Assembly: GCF_030272615.1 (NCBI RefSeq)
Contig: NC_081414.1
Span: forward strand, 239,045,233-239,109,232
Source of the DNA: Cryptomeria japonica
Taxonomy: Eukaryota > Streptophyta > Pinopsida > Cupressales > Cupressaceae
Direction: 5' to 3'
Length of the DNA: 64,000 nt
The translations under genes were made by a program, and so were the position numbers. Positions 33,280-44,620 of this stretch are shown in pieces. The notes beneath the pieces are model-generated. The model made no database searches. It was given only the letters and a program-made list of their open reading frames with translations, and had not been told where the DNA came from. Numbering within the stretch: the stretch's first letter is position 1; every line of letters starts with the position of its first letter.

Positions 33280-34240
33280 CTGCAATGACCTGCTTTACTC
33301 TAAATTGCTCCCCTATTGCTCTTCACGGTGATGATGGTACGTACAAGATGGCCGATGGCTCTCAGGGCATTGGAAGGTCTCAAGCTTTCACCTCTTTCGA
33401 TTTGGTTTCAGACAACTATAATGGCATCGAGATACATTTTGCGGGCACTATCTGATCTGGCACTAGTTTTTCTGGCAAACCCATGTGGCCCCCTGCACAT
33501 GCCAATAACAGTGCATTCCTTCTCTCTTCTAATAGCTCGCAAAATAGGTATTTCTCGTACCTTTGTACTCTACAATGCAGGTTCTACAAATTTTGAAGGT
33601 GGCTTTAAGGATTATGTGGATACGAATCAAATTAATGGAAGGCTATTCTAGGACCGCATGCAGGCATTTAAATCTCGACGTGACCACTACCCAAGGGCTC
33701 ATTTACAAGGCACGATTCATGGTGTGATTGGGTCCGACGCTGGCAGAAAGGATTCTATTCCATACAATTTCACTGATCCTTATGCTGGGAAGAGTGACCA
33801 CACATACCGTGGTTCTGTCATATGGGTATGCCAGTCCACATCCATTCAAGAAATTTATCTAAAGGAATTGGTTGGCGATAGGGAAGACTTCATGCATTGA
33901 TTTGTAGATTCACCGAGGTATGGTTGAAACTGAGTGAATTACATTCTTGGATTTCTGAGAATTCAAAAAAAGCTTTGGAGGAAGAAGTTTGTTATTTCCA
34001 TGTGCCAGAGATTTATTTATTCTTGGTCACACAAAAATCTCCACTTCAAGCACATAAAAATATCCAGATGTCAGGTCTCCTCCAAATCTGCTCACTTCTA
34101 ATGGTTCACAAGTGTCTGATGTTGCGGCTGCTGGTGTTGTTGATTCCTTTGAGGACGGTATTGTTGACTCAGAGCAAATCTGTCTCTTCTATGCTTTGGC
34201 AATCTGATTTCTGCAACTGTGTTTCAGTTAGCTTCTAAGC
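33280..34240 (+). pseudogene. Decayed coding-like region, identity unclear
   Basis: Protein-like sequence in shifting frames. The first part, 33290-33453, reads HGDDGTYKMADGSQGIGRSQ and NYNGIEIHFAGT. The second, about 33550-33897, has FVLYNAGSTNFEGGFKDYVD, HLQGTIHGVIGSDAGRKD and TYRGSVIWVCQSTS with one TAG at 33650. Base composition is less AT-rich than the surroundings, which favours an old exon over chance. GIGRSQAF plus NYNG...HFAG faintly recalls the dirigent family, but the rest does not fit. A fragment of an unrecognised host gene or a transduplicated piece. Confidence 0.35.
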
Positions 34241-34249
34241 TAATTGTGT

Positions 34250-36650
34250 CATCTTAAGAGCAAGATGTATGGGGATGAGTTTGTGAAGATTATGTGACAA
34301 AGCTAGTTGGTTTCCCTAAGCTATCCATTTTCCAATCAGATTATCTTGAAAGAATTTTATTTTTTTAAAGTTTAAATTCATACAGTAACAGGGTACATGA
34401 ATACTATGTGTACATTAATAAATTATAGTCTATCCCCTTCCCGAACAGTGGTCCACATTGAAGAGTTAACTTCTCTTTTGACCCATGACTCGCGATATAG
34501 CCACTCTCAAACTATCATCCCAACCATTCAGCTCCGAGTCCATCCACAACAGGCATAACCACTTAATGCTAATCCATTACCATGTTCGGGTTTGCCTTGG
34601 ACTTCACAAAGTTGAGGAAGAAGCCTTCGGCTTTAATTTTAATATGAAATATTGAAACTTGTAGCTTGCCTTGATCTCATAAGCTCCAAGTTTAGATCTT
34701 TAAAATTAGAGAATTTGTGTTCAAGAATCCATCCGCCAGCAAGGCAGAAAAGTCTAGTAATTCATTCACAAAAGCATAAGATCTTCAGATTTGATAAACA
34801 ACTCAAAGTCTTTCAGCTTTGTTGGAATTCAAATTCATTTAGTGATCAAATAAACTTGCCAATTCGGTTTTGACCTAGTTTGCCATTTCTATTGGTTGCC
34901 AAACTTCTAAAAATATCGAGTACCCAAATTGTTCAAAGGGTCTCCCATATCATTCTTCTGTATAATAGTATTTCATTAGTCAACACTCAATTCAAGGCTC
35001 TTTAACGTTCTTTAATGTGTGTGTTTTCAAGTATTGGCCTAATAGCAAAGCCAAGAATAAAAGTTTCTCTGAAGCTTAAATAAAATGCATCAAAATCATT
35101 GATAAGCCTTAGAAAGAATGAACAGATTGTACTAATAAACTATACTAATAATGATATAGATAAATGAATTTTTAAAATAAAATATGCAATCAGTTACCTA
35201 CATTTGCAATTATAAGCTACCAGGCCAGACAGTATAGAGAAGCATCAGATGACTCCAATATTTTACCATTGCTATTGATTTTCAAATTTCATTGATATAG
35301 ATGACTCAAATAGTCAAAAACATCACGGGGTCTCCCTTAACATTCTTCTAGATGACAGTACTTCACTATCCACACTCACTTTCATGCTCTTCTCAAAATT
35401 TAATGCTAGTGTTGGAGGCATTGATATAATACCAGAACCAGGAATAAAATATTATTTAAAGGTTCAAAATGAAATGGCATAGCAGAATAGCGATAAAGCA
35501 TTAATGAAATATGTATTTTTATAATATAGAATACTAAACTTAAAAAACCAAACAGAATTTCGCCCAATTTTCCAATCATAAGAAACAGACCAGACAGAAC
35601 AGAGGTTTTTAATACAAGTTGGTAAAAGAAACAGCGGCCTGATTCGTTTTCTATGACTCTACACTCAACAAACTATATGCCTGCACAGGTACCAATATCC
35701 TGCTCTTTTTGTCTGCTCTAATCGTCTAAAAGATATTATACAAAACACTAGGAAAACAACTATTCCAACAACAAAATAGATTAACCTCATCCTACAAAAA
35801 TGCGCATCTTTCCAGATAAATAGATTCCCAATTTAGACTCACACCTAGACATGTAACTGCAGGCAATCAATAGAACTGAAGATAAAATAAAACCCCACAA
35901 AAATCCTGTATTGAAAATCCAATGATATTTCATAGCCCTACCATTCTGTTACATTACATTTTTTTATAAAGAACTTAAACACATCTATCTCAGGAATACA
36001 GCTTCACCTTGACGTCATGGATCTTCATGCAAACAAACTGGTGCCATAAAAGCGGTTTCATGGCATAGAAGTTAGGTTTGCTGTCAAAATTGGAAAGCTC
36101 ATGTCATCACATTTTAAAACAATATGTTGAATTTAAAAAGGATATCTCACCTTATATCGACTTCCATTTTGCATACTTTTGTGAGGTCCAATCCTATTGA
36201 CTTATAACACTGAAATATTATTTAAGGATACAAAGGCATAGTGATAAGCAGTTCAATCATGGCAGAATTATAGTCTATCTGTGCAAACTGTTACCTGCCA
36301 ACACAACTGACAGTATGCCATCAAGCATCTTCTAGTTACTTGTTGGTAGAAGTTCTCAATAATGGACGCCCTTGAGCAAAAGGTTGATGCTTTCCAGCCA
36401 TGTCATCCTTATAAGATGCATATTGGGAAATGGCGTTGGCAATTAAAGGTTATCCTTTGAAAATCAGATGCATTGGTTATTGTCTCTACCAATAAATTTT
36501 GGTAATCTAATAGCTATATTTAGTTGATTTTACCAGTGCATAGTTTTAATGAAATATTCTCACTAGGGAAAAATACTATCATGAAGTTTCATCCAGAAAA
36601 CCTTTCACAGTATATAGTATTTGCAACATCCATCTAGCAGTTCTGAAGAT
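34250..36650. other. Noncoding spacer with a diverged direct repeat
   Basis: A stretch at about 34870-35130 (with gggtctccc and cattcttct) recurs in diverged form at about 35260-35520, offset near 390 bases. Otherwise no frames, element ends or RNA genes were seen. Confidence 0.4.
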
Positions 36651-36653
36651 CCA

Positions 36654-36658
36654 CTCTT
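36654..36658. repeat. Left TSD (CTCTT) of the copia at 36659
   Basis: Identical to 41129-41133. Confidence 0.9.
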
Positions 36659-37240
36659 TGTTGTTTTATTATGATCAGATTAAGAGCAAGATGAAACAGC
36701 AACACAATGAACAATGAACACACCAAGATACCCTGGGAAAACCCTCCTGCTCGAGGGAGAAAAAACCTAGCAACAATAGATCACCTATTTATTAAATAGA
36801 GAAGCAGCAATCTGCTTTACAATTAGGTCATACACTAGACCGATCCGAGACTGTAATTATGACACCATTCTAGATACAATCACATAGACAATAGGCGCTA
36901 TCAACTTCCTTGATCAGCTGTAGATGCTGATCTTCTTCTACTATATCCGATCTCCTCTAATATATTGATCTACTTGCTCAATGATAATAATCTGCTCTGA
37001 TTGCCGAACTGCTCTGCTATTGTATTATTTAATTACATTTGAATCCGATGGATTCCTTTCTGAATGAGATCGCTCCTTCTATTTGTATGAGAGAGGCACC
37101 CTTTCGCAAAGGGTCGCCCCTTAATGAAATAACATGTCTTTTCTCAAGGGTGGCCGACTTTCACAAGTTAGCCCCCTTAATATATATATTTAATAGATGG
37201 CTAAGGAGACAAGGAGACTCCCGCCACTACATCATCAACA
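36659..37240 (-). repeat. 3' LTR of the deleted copia
   Basis: Collinear with 40545-41128. It differs by scattered substitutions, a 2-bp insertion near 37092 and a 4-bp gap near 37195. Confidence 0.93.
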
Positions 37241-37250
37241 CTCCCTCTTA
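37241..37250 (-). other. Polypurine tract
   Basis: The minus strand reads TAAGAGGGAG directly before the 3' LTR. Confidence 0.85.
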
Positions 37251-37276
37251 GATAGGGAGGAATCCTTGTTAATAAT

Positions 37277-37500
37277 ATAGTGACATCCACCATGGCTACT
37301 CCCAGAGGGTGGGTCCATCATGGCTACTCCCATGTATGGAAAAGAAAATGAACACAAGTGCTCATCATAGAATTACTCAACGTGATGTCGTCATCTCATC
37401 ATGACGTTCACCATGGCTACTCCCAGAGGGTGAATAAACACAAGTGCTAATTCATGGAGTCTCTCAACATGACATCCACCATGGCTACTCCCAGAGGGTG
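37277..37500. repeat. Repeated ccatggctactcccagagggtg motif
   Basis: Four copies, one partial, at about 37289, 37318, 37411 and 37479, spaced unevenly within the 3' untranslated part of the deleted copia. Confidence 0.8.
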
Positions 37501-37501
37501 G

Positions 37502-37645
37502 AACAAGGGCTTTCACCTCAAACTTCTCCCTCACAGAGAAGAATGCATTAACAAGGGCTTGCACTTCAAACTTCTCCCTCACAAAGAAGAATGCATTAAC
37601 AAGGGCTTACACCTCAAACTTCCCCCTCACAGAGAAGAATGCATT
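37502..37645. repeat. Three 48-bp tandem repeats
   Basis: Units at 37502, 37550 and 37598 begin aacaagggctt and end gaatgcatt, with about four differences each. 48 is a multiple of three, so a 16-residue repeat appears on the plus strand. That strand is antisense to the element and a protein is unlikely. Confidence 0.92.
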
Positions 37646-37735
37646 AAAGTATGTCTCATGAAATCATTGATGCTGAGACTCCCTCTCAACAAGGGCTTCA
37701 TTCTCCACAACTCCAAGCTTGACTCGAATACGTTG

Positions 37736-37740
37736 ACTTT
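37736..37740. repeat. Left TSD (ACTTT) of the nested solo LTR
   Basis: Identical to 38484-38488. Confidence 0.8.
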
Positions 37741-38483
37741 TGCTGAAAATTTAGCTAGGTCGCATCCCTTGATTGGGCCAACCTAGCTTGGTAAATTTTT
37801 AATGTAGCCTTCGGCCTTAAAAATTTATTGTGTATGGGCCTATTTGGGATATTGTGTAACTTGATTTAGGGCTGGGCTCAATTGGACACTCAAGATTAAT
37901 GAAACTTGTAAAATGAAAATATGTGTTTGTATTTTGGCAGCAACTTGGAGATGGCCAACCTAGTAAAGTTAAGGCAATGTACTCATATATATATATTGAA
38001 GGCAAGTTGACTCCTCATAACAGAAATTAGTATTTATTCTACAACAGCGAATAACTCTGATACATCAGCGAATATATTGAAGATCAAGCAAATATATATT
38101 TGAAGGTCTGCGATCTCAATCTAAGCCCTAGCGAATCTCTTCTTAGCTGGCCGAACTTCATTACCAGCTGAGCGAACATCACCCTAGGCTGTTTTGAGGC
38201 TGCTGAACCTGCTCCAGGCAGTAGTACCTGCATTTTGGAGACTTCTTCAAGTATGATCTCAGGTCCCAGGATCAGATAAGTTGTGTCACTTATGTTTGTG
38301 CCCTAGCTGGGCAAAGTTGTAACCTATTTCTGTGATTAATCTAAGGCAGATCTGAGACATTAGTTGCTGGGTTTTTCCTCCAAGAGGGAGGTTTTCCCAG
38401 GGTATATTTGTGTTGTGTGTTCTTCTTTCTGTGCATTTTGTTTTCTGCTCATTAATTGTTAATCTGATCACTAAAAACTAACA
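37741..38483 (+). mobile_element. Solo LTR nested in the deleted copia
   Basis: 743 bp starting TGCTGAAAATTTAGC and ending AAAACTAACA, flanked by acttt (37736-37740 and 38484-38488). Near the 3' end it has tgggtttttcctcc and ggttttcccagggtat, the copia LTR signature, which sets the plus orientation. Removing it restores the host RNase H ending, read on the minus strand as ADILTKPLAKV. Confidence 0.85.
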
Positions 38484-38488
38484 ACTTT
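38484..38488. repeat. Right TSD (ACTTT) of the nested solo LTR
   Basis: Identical to 37736-37740. Confidence 0.8.
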
Positions 38489-38830
38489 GGCAAGAGGCTT
38501 GGTGAGAATATCGGCCGTCTGATCATCAATGCTAATGTACCTCAACTGAATAGCATTCCTTTGCACCATATCTCTATTATAGTGATATTTGATTTCCACA
38601 TGCTTTGATTTGTTAAAACACAAGATTGGTAGATAGCTTCACACAACTTGATTATCACAATGAATTACAGTCAGCTCCAATGATTGCCCAACCAATTCTG
38701 CAAGGAGCTTTTGAAGCCACACTACTTCTCGAGCTGCAATATACTCTGCCTCTGCAGTGCTCAGTGCCACTGAAGACTGCTTCCTGCTACACCAAGTTGA
38801 TACTAGACCAGATATTTGAAGCCCAAGTTC
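38484..38830 (-). pseudogene. Copia RNase H C-terminal fragment
   Basis: The minus strand codes STWCSRKQSSVALSTAEAEY, then WLQKLLAEL and VIHCDNQ, a TAG, KSKHVEIKYHYNRDMV and finally DILTKPLAKV. These are the last catalytic and C-terminal motifs of copia RNase H. The open frame extends upstream to ATG 38989, but its first ~58 residues (with FFEEEELAFRGS) do not resemble copia and probably mark a deletion junction. Confidence 0.85.
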
Positions 38831-38989
38831 TTGTATCAACCTCCTGACCTCCTCGTCCAAGGTTGCCTTTGTTTGGTTTGTCAGACTCCCTCTGAAAGCT
38901 AATTCCTCCTCTTCGAAGAAACTAATTGCAAAGGTCAACCTGAATAGGTTCTTCCTCATCGAGAGATGTCTCCAATTATGTGTTGCCAA

Positions 38990-40530
38990 CTCAGTCCAAG
39001 GCAGAAAGCTGTGACTCCATTCTTCAGCTCACCGGATGCATCAAAATCTTCCTCCCTTGAATGCAATTTCTCATCATCCTTATGCTCCTCAGTCCGTTTT
39101 GAAGACATTTAAAATAGATTACTAATAGTGTTCATAGAATCAAACTATCCCGAATAGAAATACTATACATGATTCATTATTCTAATGCATGAATTAATAA
39201 CTTCATAAAGGATTCATGAACATTATTCAATGATAAAAATACTTATCTCTTTATTGCCAGTACCCATGGAATTAGTCCTGAAACTGTGTCTTATCTTTTC
39301 ATTCACAGAGATTGAGACACTTAGTCCAGAAACATCGCCCTTCAAGTCTGAGACATGTCAAAGCCTTTCTGAGTGTTGGAACTCATGCCAAGGGTCTCAA
39401 TGATACACGACTTCCAAGGATGAACCCCCACACCCAGTATTAGCTTCCAGACCTGATTTTACCATGCCTGGTATAATGTGCCAAGACTAAAAAATGCTGA
39501 ACAGCGACTTACAGATTGAATATGCCACTAGGAAGAAGGCTCACATTTAGCTCCTAAATCTTCATATGATCTTCCAACAGATGCATAAGCCTCCAGTATT
39601 ACTCATGCAGATGTAGCAGGTCTCCAAAATGGATGAGTGACGGTTTTTTGCATCTGAGTGATAAATGATCATAGACAGACTTAAGGTTTACGACAGTATT
39701 GAATACTTACAGGTCTGAGCTCTTTTACAGCAGTGAGAGCGCTCTCCAATTCAATGATGAATCCAGGTATAAGCAGTGACTAGATAGGGCTGTGACAGCT
39801 GTTAATCTAGATGGATTAATCCCTTCTAAAGAGGTTCTGATTTTGCTCATTTTCTTATCACCAATTACTTATTTGAATGCAACTCTAAACCTTGCTTATG
39901 TTGCCCTCTATCTCTACAGGCTTTATGAATGTAGATCTCTGTCTGCTTGGTGTGATCTGGATCGAACTCAAAATCCTCTGCTCTGTCGATCTGAGGACTC
40001 CATGTAGGCAAGGAAAGTCCAAGCACCTGGTAGTAGGATGGTGATACACCCCTTTGATGGAGCGATTAAGTGGCCTTCAGCCTGGGTAACGAGTTTGCAG
40101 GCTGAACTTGCTTGCCTCCTTACAGCCAATGGACTTCTCCTATAATGTCTTGCCCAGGTTCCTAGCACAGGGTATTGGTTGATCAATGTGACTAACAGGT
40201 AGCACCTGTAGAAGGGTCCTGTCTGAATCTCTCTGCAGCCATATAGATCTCAGTAGAATTCAGGTCTGCGAATCCAAAAGTAGCCCCAACCTGCTGCCAT
40301 ACCTTGATCTATGTAGCTGCGCTCCTCAGTTCAAACTCTAGTGCGCAGATAGGGATCTAGAGATGAGACCAGCAGCAATCAAATCTCCCTGACTTAGGCT
40401 CAGGTTGATGCACAGAAGAAAAAAATATTCCGATTCTTGAGGCTCCGTAAAGAAATAGGTGAAGATTCATCGGATCTCTAGAACCTGCTTGCTTGATTTT
40501 CTGACCATAATCTCCTTTGCCGCAATCGAC
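38990..40530 (-). other. Interior of the deleted copia, unrecognised
   Basis: Contains one protein-like minus-strand stretch near 39110-38990 (MSSKRTEEHKDDEKLHSREE). The rest has no recognisable gag or pol. It could be leader sequence or captured DNA. Confidence 0.45.
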
Positions 40531-40544
40531 CTGCTCTGATGCCA
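40531..40544 (-). other. Primer-binding site, initiator-Met tRNA type
   Basis: The minus strand reads TGGCATCAGAGCAG directly after the 5' LTR. Confidence 0.88.
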
Positions 40545-41128
40545 TGTTGTTTTATTATGATCAGATTAAGAGCAATTTGAAACAGCAACACAATGAACAA
40601 TGAACACACCAAGATACCGTGGGAAAACCCTCCTGCTCAAGGGAGAAAAACCCAGCAACAATAGATCACTTATATATTAAATAGAGAAGCAGCAGTCTGC
40701 TTTACAATTAGGTCATACACTATGCCTATCTGAGACTGTAATTATGACACCATTCTAGATACAATCACATAGACAATAGGCGCTATCAACTTCCTTGATC
40801 AGCTGTAGATGCTGATCTTCTTCTACTATATCCGACCTCCTCTAATATATTGATCTGCTCACTCAATGATAATAATCTGCTCTGATTGCCGAACTGCTCT
40901 TCTATTGTATTATTTAATTACATTTGAATTCGATGGATTCCTTTTTGAATGAGGTCGCTCCTTCTATTTGTATGAGAGGCACCCTTTCGCAAAGGGTCGC
41001 CCCTTAATGAAATAACATGTCTTTTCACAAGGGTGACCGGCTTTCACAAGTTAGCCCCCTTAATATATATATTTAATTTTGTAGACGGCTAAGGAGACAA
41101 GGAGACTCCCGCCGCTACATCATCAACA
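40545..41128 (-). repeat. 5' LTR of the deleted copia
   Basis: The minus strand starts TGTTGATGATGTAGC and ends ATAAAACAACA. Confidence 0.93.
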
Positions 41129-41133
41129 CTCTT
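41129..41133. repeat. Right TSD (CTCTT) of the copia at 36659
   Basis: Identical to 36654-36658. Confidence 0.9.
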
Positions 41134-42079
41134 ACTATCCACAACTCTACTTTGCTGTGGAAATCAAATAGATACTAAATTTTTAGGCCACGGTTAGCAG
41201 ATCATCCTCTTAGAAATTTAAACTCACAACTGTGAAGTAACTTCAAATGAAAACTTCAATCAAAAGAGTGCACCTAAACTTAATAATCTACAAAAGACAT
41301 ACTGCTGTAAATATGAAAACAGATACAAAAGTTAAATCAAACAGCAGTTCTTAGCACACAACTACACACACTGTTGAAAATTTGAAAACAAACATGAACA
41401 AATATGAACTCTCAAAACTGCATATATCTTTAGCCAATAGGCTTCTCTAAGTGAACTTGTGAGTCTACAAATGACTGATAAACCTGTCTCACACCAGAAA
41501 ACAATTTTAATCTCGCTGTATACCATGCCTGAAAACAATATTTTACTCATATAAGTTTATTTCAATCACATTAATGGCACAATGGTAGAGTAGTTGACGT
41601 ACAGCTCAAACATGAATTTTTTTTTCCTGATTGGCATAGCAGCTTACTAAGAATGTTGTCTGGTGCTAGAGAAAACAACTCTCATGCAGTTGAAACATTC
41701 CTTGCCTCACACTCGTAAAAGAAATTTTAACTTGCAACCAATATTTTAGTTTAAAAGGCTGTAAAAATCTTGTCTATTAAATAGTGTCAGACTTGAAGAG
41801 GCGCCAAATGTCTAATCTCTTAATGAATCTGCATGATGGTGGCGAACAGAAGAGGCAGACCAAATATTACAGCTATAAAAAATCATATCAAATCTGCATG
41901 TATGAAAAACTTTCTCGAGCTCCAAAACCCTCATATTTTTAGATCTACTTTTTGTTTCTTATGAATAGATTGAAGCAGCAGCTGTAGGGAGATTGGTTTT
42001 GGTTCGTCTCATTTTCATAAAATTTTTGCTTTTGTAGGGTTTCATAGAATTTTCCTGCAAATTCTGCCCATTCTTCCTC
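41134..42079. other. Spacer, possible 5' flank of the LRR kinase relic
   Basis: No frame. A segment at about 41451-41530 (aagtgaacttgtgagtc...acctgtctcacacc) has a diverged partner at about 45073-45150 in the same orientation. Confidence 0.4.
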
Positions 42080-42147
42080 ATCAGCATGGTCGACAGTACA
42101 ACACAATTTGTGCAGAATCTTGAGGTAAGTCACTTGCCATGGTTTAA

Positions 42148-42396
42148 GTGAATTTTATTTTTGGAAATCTGCATACAGCTTGTTCGTTTTTTGCTGTGTT
42201 TCATTTTAATCTAAAACAGATAAATGGTTTAAAAAATGGCTTCTTACTTATCTTCTGCACCACTTTTCTCGATTGTCTCTGTGGACAAGCTGAGGCTACA
42301 AGGACACCCAAGGCTGAAATTACACAGCAATTTCAGTCTCCTTGCAATTCACTGCACTTATCTGTAGTCAAATTCTTTATCCCTAACTTAGTCTAA
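42148..42396 (+). pseudogene. Candidate first exon of an LRR receptor kinase relic
   Basis: The stretch FLLIFCTTFLDCLCGQAEAT followed by RTPKAEI looks like a signal peptide end and the start of the mature region of LRR-VIII-type receptor kinases, where a short Gln/Ala segment precedes the first domain. Just upstream, codons ending cttgag|gtaagt at 42124 form a strong splice donor. Support is moderate and comes mainly from the LRR exons downstream on the same strand. Confidence 0.35.
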
Positions 42397-42399
42397 TTA

Positions 42400-44060
42400 C
42401 AAAATTAATCTGGTCTATCTGGCCAACTATCTTTTGGCAAGGGTTGACTCCCACACAACCTCATGGCAATATAGAGAACATGCTTTGGCCGACTTCACAT
42501 GTGAAATAAAAATTAGAAAAGGGGCACATATACCATTCAAGTTTAGGGGCAAGGAAAAAATGAATTAGAAATAGTAGAAAATAATATAAGAAGGCAGCGA
42601 TCTCAGTAGTTAGCAGCAGTTAATTAGGGCAGCGATTAAGAAGTGGATAAGAGCGAGGTTTGGTGAAGAAACGTCATTTGAAGAGACATGGTTAAGAAGG
42701 GTTACGTCCATTGGGAAAAGGACAGCTGCTTCCAAAAGGTTGTAAAGATATAAAATAGGGAAGACCCAATGGAGGAAAGGCATAAAAAAGGACAGATTAT
42801 AAAAGTCAATCAGGATCAGCACTCGCAAGGGCAGAAAGGGAATAAGATCGAAAGAGTTAATCTGACAAAAGCAGGTCGGAACAAGGTTGAGATTCCATCT
42901 ATATAGCAGAAGTAATATTAATTGTGGTGTATGGCATATCTCTTCCATCTATAGCAGGCTTGAGCAGAGGTAAAGAGCAGATAAGGAGGCAGATTTATGA
43001 AGATATATTAATCCGCCCTAAAGGCAGAATGCTGAGTATTACTGCAGATGCGTAAACATGTTACAAGCAGATCTAAAAAGGGAAGAAGAGTAAGAGGCAT
43101 TCGATCAGGCAATCAGAATTAAAAGAAGATAAAGCAGTCATTTAAAGAGCATCCATAGGATCAACATCTGCAGCACTCATCCAATCAGACAAAGGTTATT
43201 AAGGACAGCAAACACAAGCAAAGGGGATCAGAACAGTAATAGATCAGATTCAAACTCTTCATGTCAAACAATTAATAGCATAATAACTGTTGTTGTGGAC
43301 TTAAATTGAGGCTCAACGGGTTTAAAGGAGATATTTTATTTGGTAAAGTTATAACCCTAACCCCAATAAGGGACATTATAACACCTCAGAATAATATAAG
43401 TTATATAGATGAATAATCCCATTGTGCTTGCATAACGAGGGTCTCATACACCAAATTCTTGTTTCACTCGGTGATGATGATGGCCTAAGGATGCTATGTT
43501 ACCTTTACATTTATTCAATAGTACCTCTTCACTGCTTTGATCATCCACATATGTAGTGATTGCTAAGTAAACAATTCAATCGTATGAAAGATGGGGTTGT
43601 TGAAGGGATAATTTTGGTATCTAATAATCTGTACAATTAATCGCTCAAAACGACATCCAAAAAAATTGAGTTGTGAGAGTCCCATATACAAAAGATACTT
43701 ATAATTTCTTTGAAACTGTACAAATTTGCACTTTAGATTATTCCTATGTAAGTATTCAGAGTGGTGTTTAAGACAGTTTTCTCACAAACAACTATCTAAC
43801 CGGTCCAATTCCTTCACATTTGGGCTTCTTGAAGTCCTTGAAATTTTTATATGTACCCTATGTTACAGTTTATTTGCTATACTCTTGCCATTACATTCAT
43901 TCTGATTTATCTTCACATTTATAGGATTGTATTGCACAATGAAAGGCTTTTCAATGTTAAAACTATTAGGGAAAAAATTTAGTCATGGCCACCTTGGTAA
44001 AATTTCATTGGACTGGAGATGTCTGTTTGTTAAATTTGTATTTAAAATTCTGTACTACAG
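42400..44060. other. Intron-like or inserted DNA before the LRR exons
   Basis: No LRR-like coding. Short open frames only. 42600-43300 is rich in purines with repeated gcagat/aaagg words. No element ends were found. Confidence 0.35.
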
Positions 44061-44126
44061 GAATCTTTCAGGAAATCTTTTGTCTAGTTCTATTCAGAAG
44101 GAACTTGGACATATTGCAAATTTGGA

Positions 44127-44132
<6 letters not shown>
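44061..44132 (+). pseudogene. LRR exon 1 (72 bp), splice donor replaced by a CT repeat
   Basis: After acceptor ctacag, 72 bases code NLSGNLLSSSIQKELGHIAN and LEKL, one plant-type leucine-rich repeat (consensus LxGxLPxxLGxLxxL) in phase 1. Where a GT donor is expected, a (CT)20 run begins. Confidence 0.75.

Positions 44133-44170
<38 letters not shown>
44131..44170. repeat. (CT)20 microsatellite at an exon end
   Basis: Uninterrupted; it starts on the last two exon bases. Confidence 0.97.
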
Positions 44171-44172
<2 letters not shown>

Positions 44173-44309
44173 CTAAATTCACACATATATACACACTCAC
44201 ATCGCTGCATTTGAAAATGTAGATCTGGTAAGCAAATCAGTATAGTGTTTTAATCTCCAATTATAGAATGAAAGAAATTTGAATGATCAAATTTCCTGTT
44301 GTTTTCTAG

Positions 44310-44381
44310 GGTGCTACATTACAACAATATTTCTGGTCAACTTCCCCTAGAGATTGGTAACTTGAAAATGCTACAGTTAAT
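44310..44381 (+). pseudogene. LRR exon 2 (72 bp) with intact splice sites
   Basis: Acceptor ttttctag at 44302-44309 and donor gtatatg at 44382 bound exactly 72 bases coding VLHYNNISGQLPLEIGNLKM and LQL in phase 1. One-repeat exons of 72 bp are characteristic of LRR-VIII/malectin-type receptor kinases. Confidence 0.8.
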
Positions 44382-44548
44382 GTATATGTATCAACTTTTC
44401 ACATGTATTTATCGACCCCTATCAATAATGTATACTTGTTATTTAATGCAGCAACAACATTGATGACTTATTTATTTATAGTTAAAATATCATAAAAAAC
44501 AAGTGATTTCCACTGTCTACAGAATCATGCTTTTCATGTTGGATATAG

Positions 44549-44620
44549 TTGGGCATCTAGCAGTCATTTGAATGGGACAATACAAAGTATTATTGGGAAA
44601 ATGATCAACCTTAAAAATTA
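44549..44620 (+). pseudogene. LRR exon 3 (72 bp), donor lost
   Basis: After acceptor ggatatag, 72 bases code WASSSHLNGTIQSIIGKMIN and LKNY in the same phase. The next bases are tgagat, so the GT donor is mutated. With exon 1 this shows the gene is dead. No kinase domain was found in the window. Confidence 0.7.

Larger units (their letters stand above)
36659..41128 (-). mobile_element. Internally deleted Ty1/copia element, minus strand
   Basis: 4,470 bp between exact duplications ctctt (36654-36658, 41129-41133). The LTRs are 582 bp (36659-37240) and 584 bp (40545-41128) and differ at roughly 4-5 percent of sites by eye, so this is clearly younger than the copia at 20296. Primer-binding site and polypurine tract are both preserved. 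Of the coding region only the end of RNase H (about 38815-38484) is recognisable. It also holds a nested solo LTR (37741-38483). Having lost gag, integrase and reverse transcriptase, it could only have moved with proteins from another copy. Confidence 0.93.

Noticed and set aside
37454-37786. 110-codon plus-strand frame with 16-residue repeats
   Set aside because: It lies antisense inside a retrotransposon UTR; the frame follows from the 48-bp repeat.
40357-40545. Minus-strand frame starting MASEQV at the primer-binding site
   Set aside because: The first codons are just the PBS read as protein, and the rest has no gag similarity.
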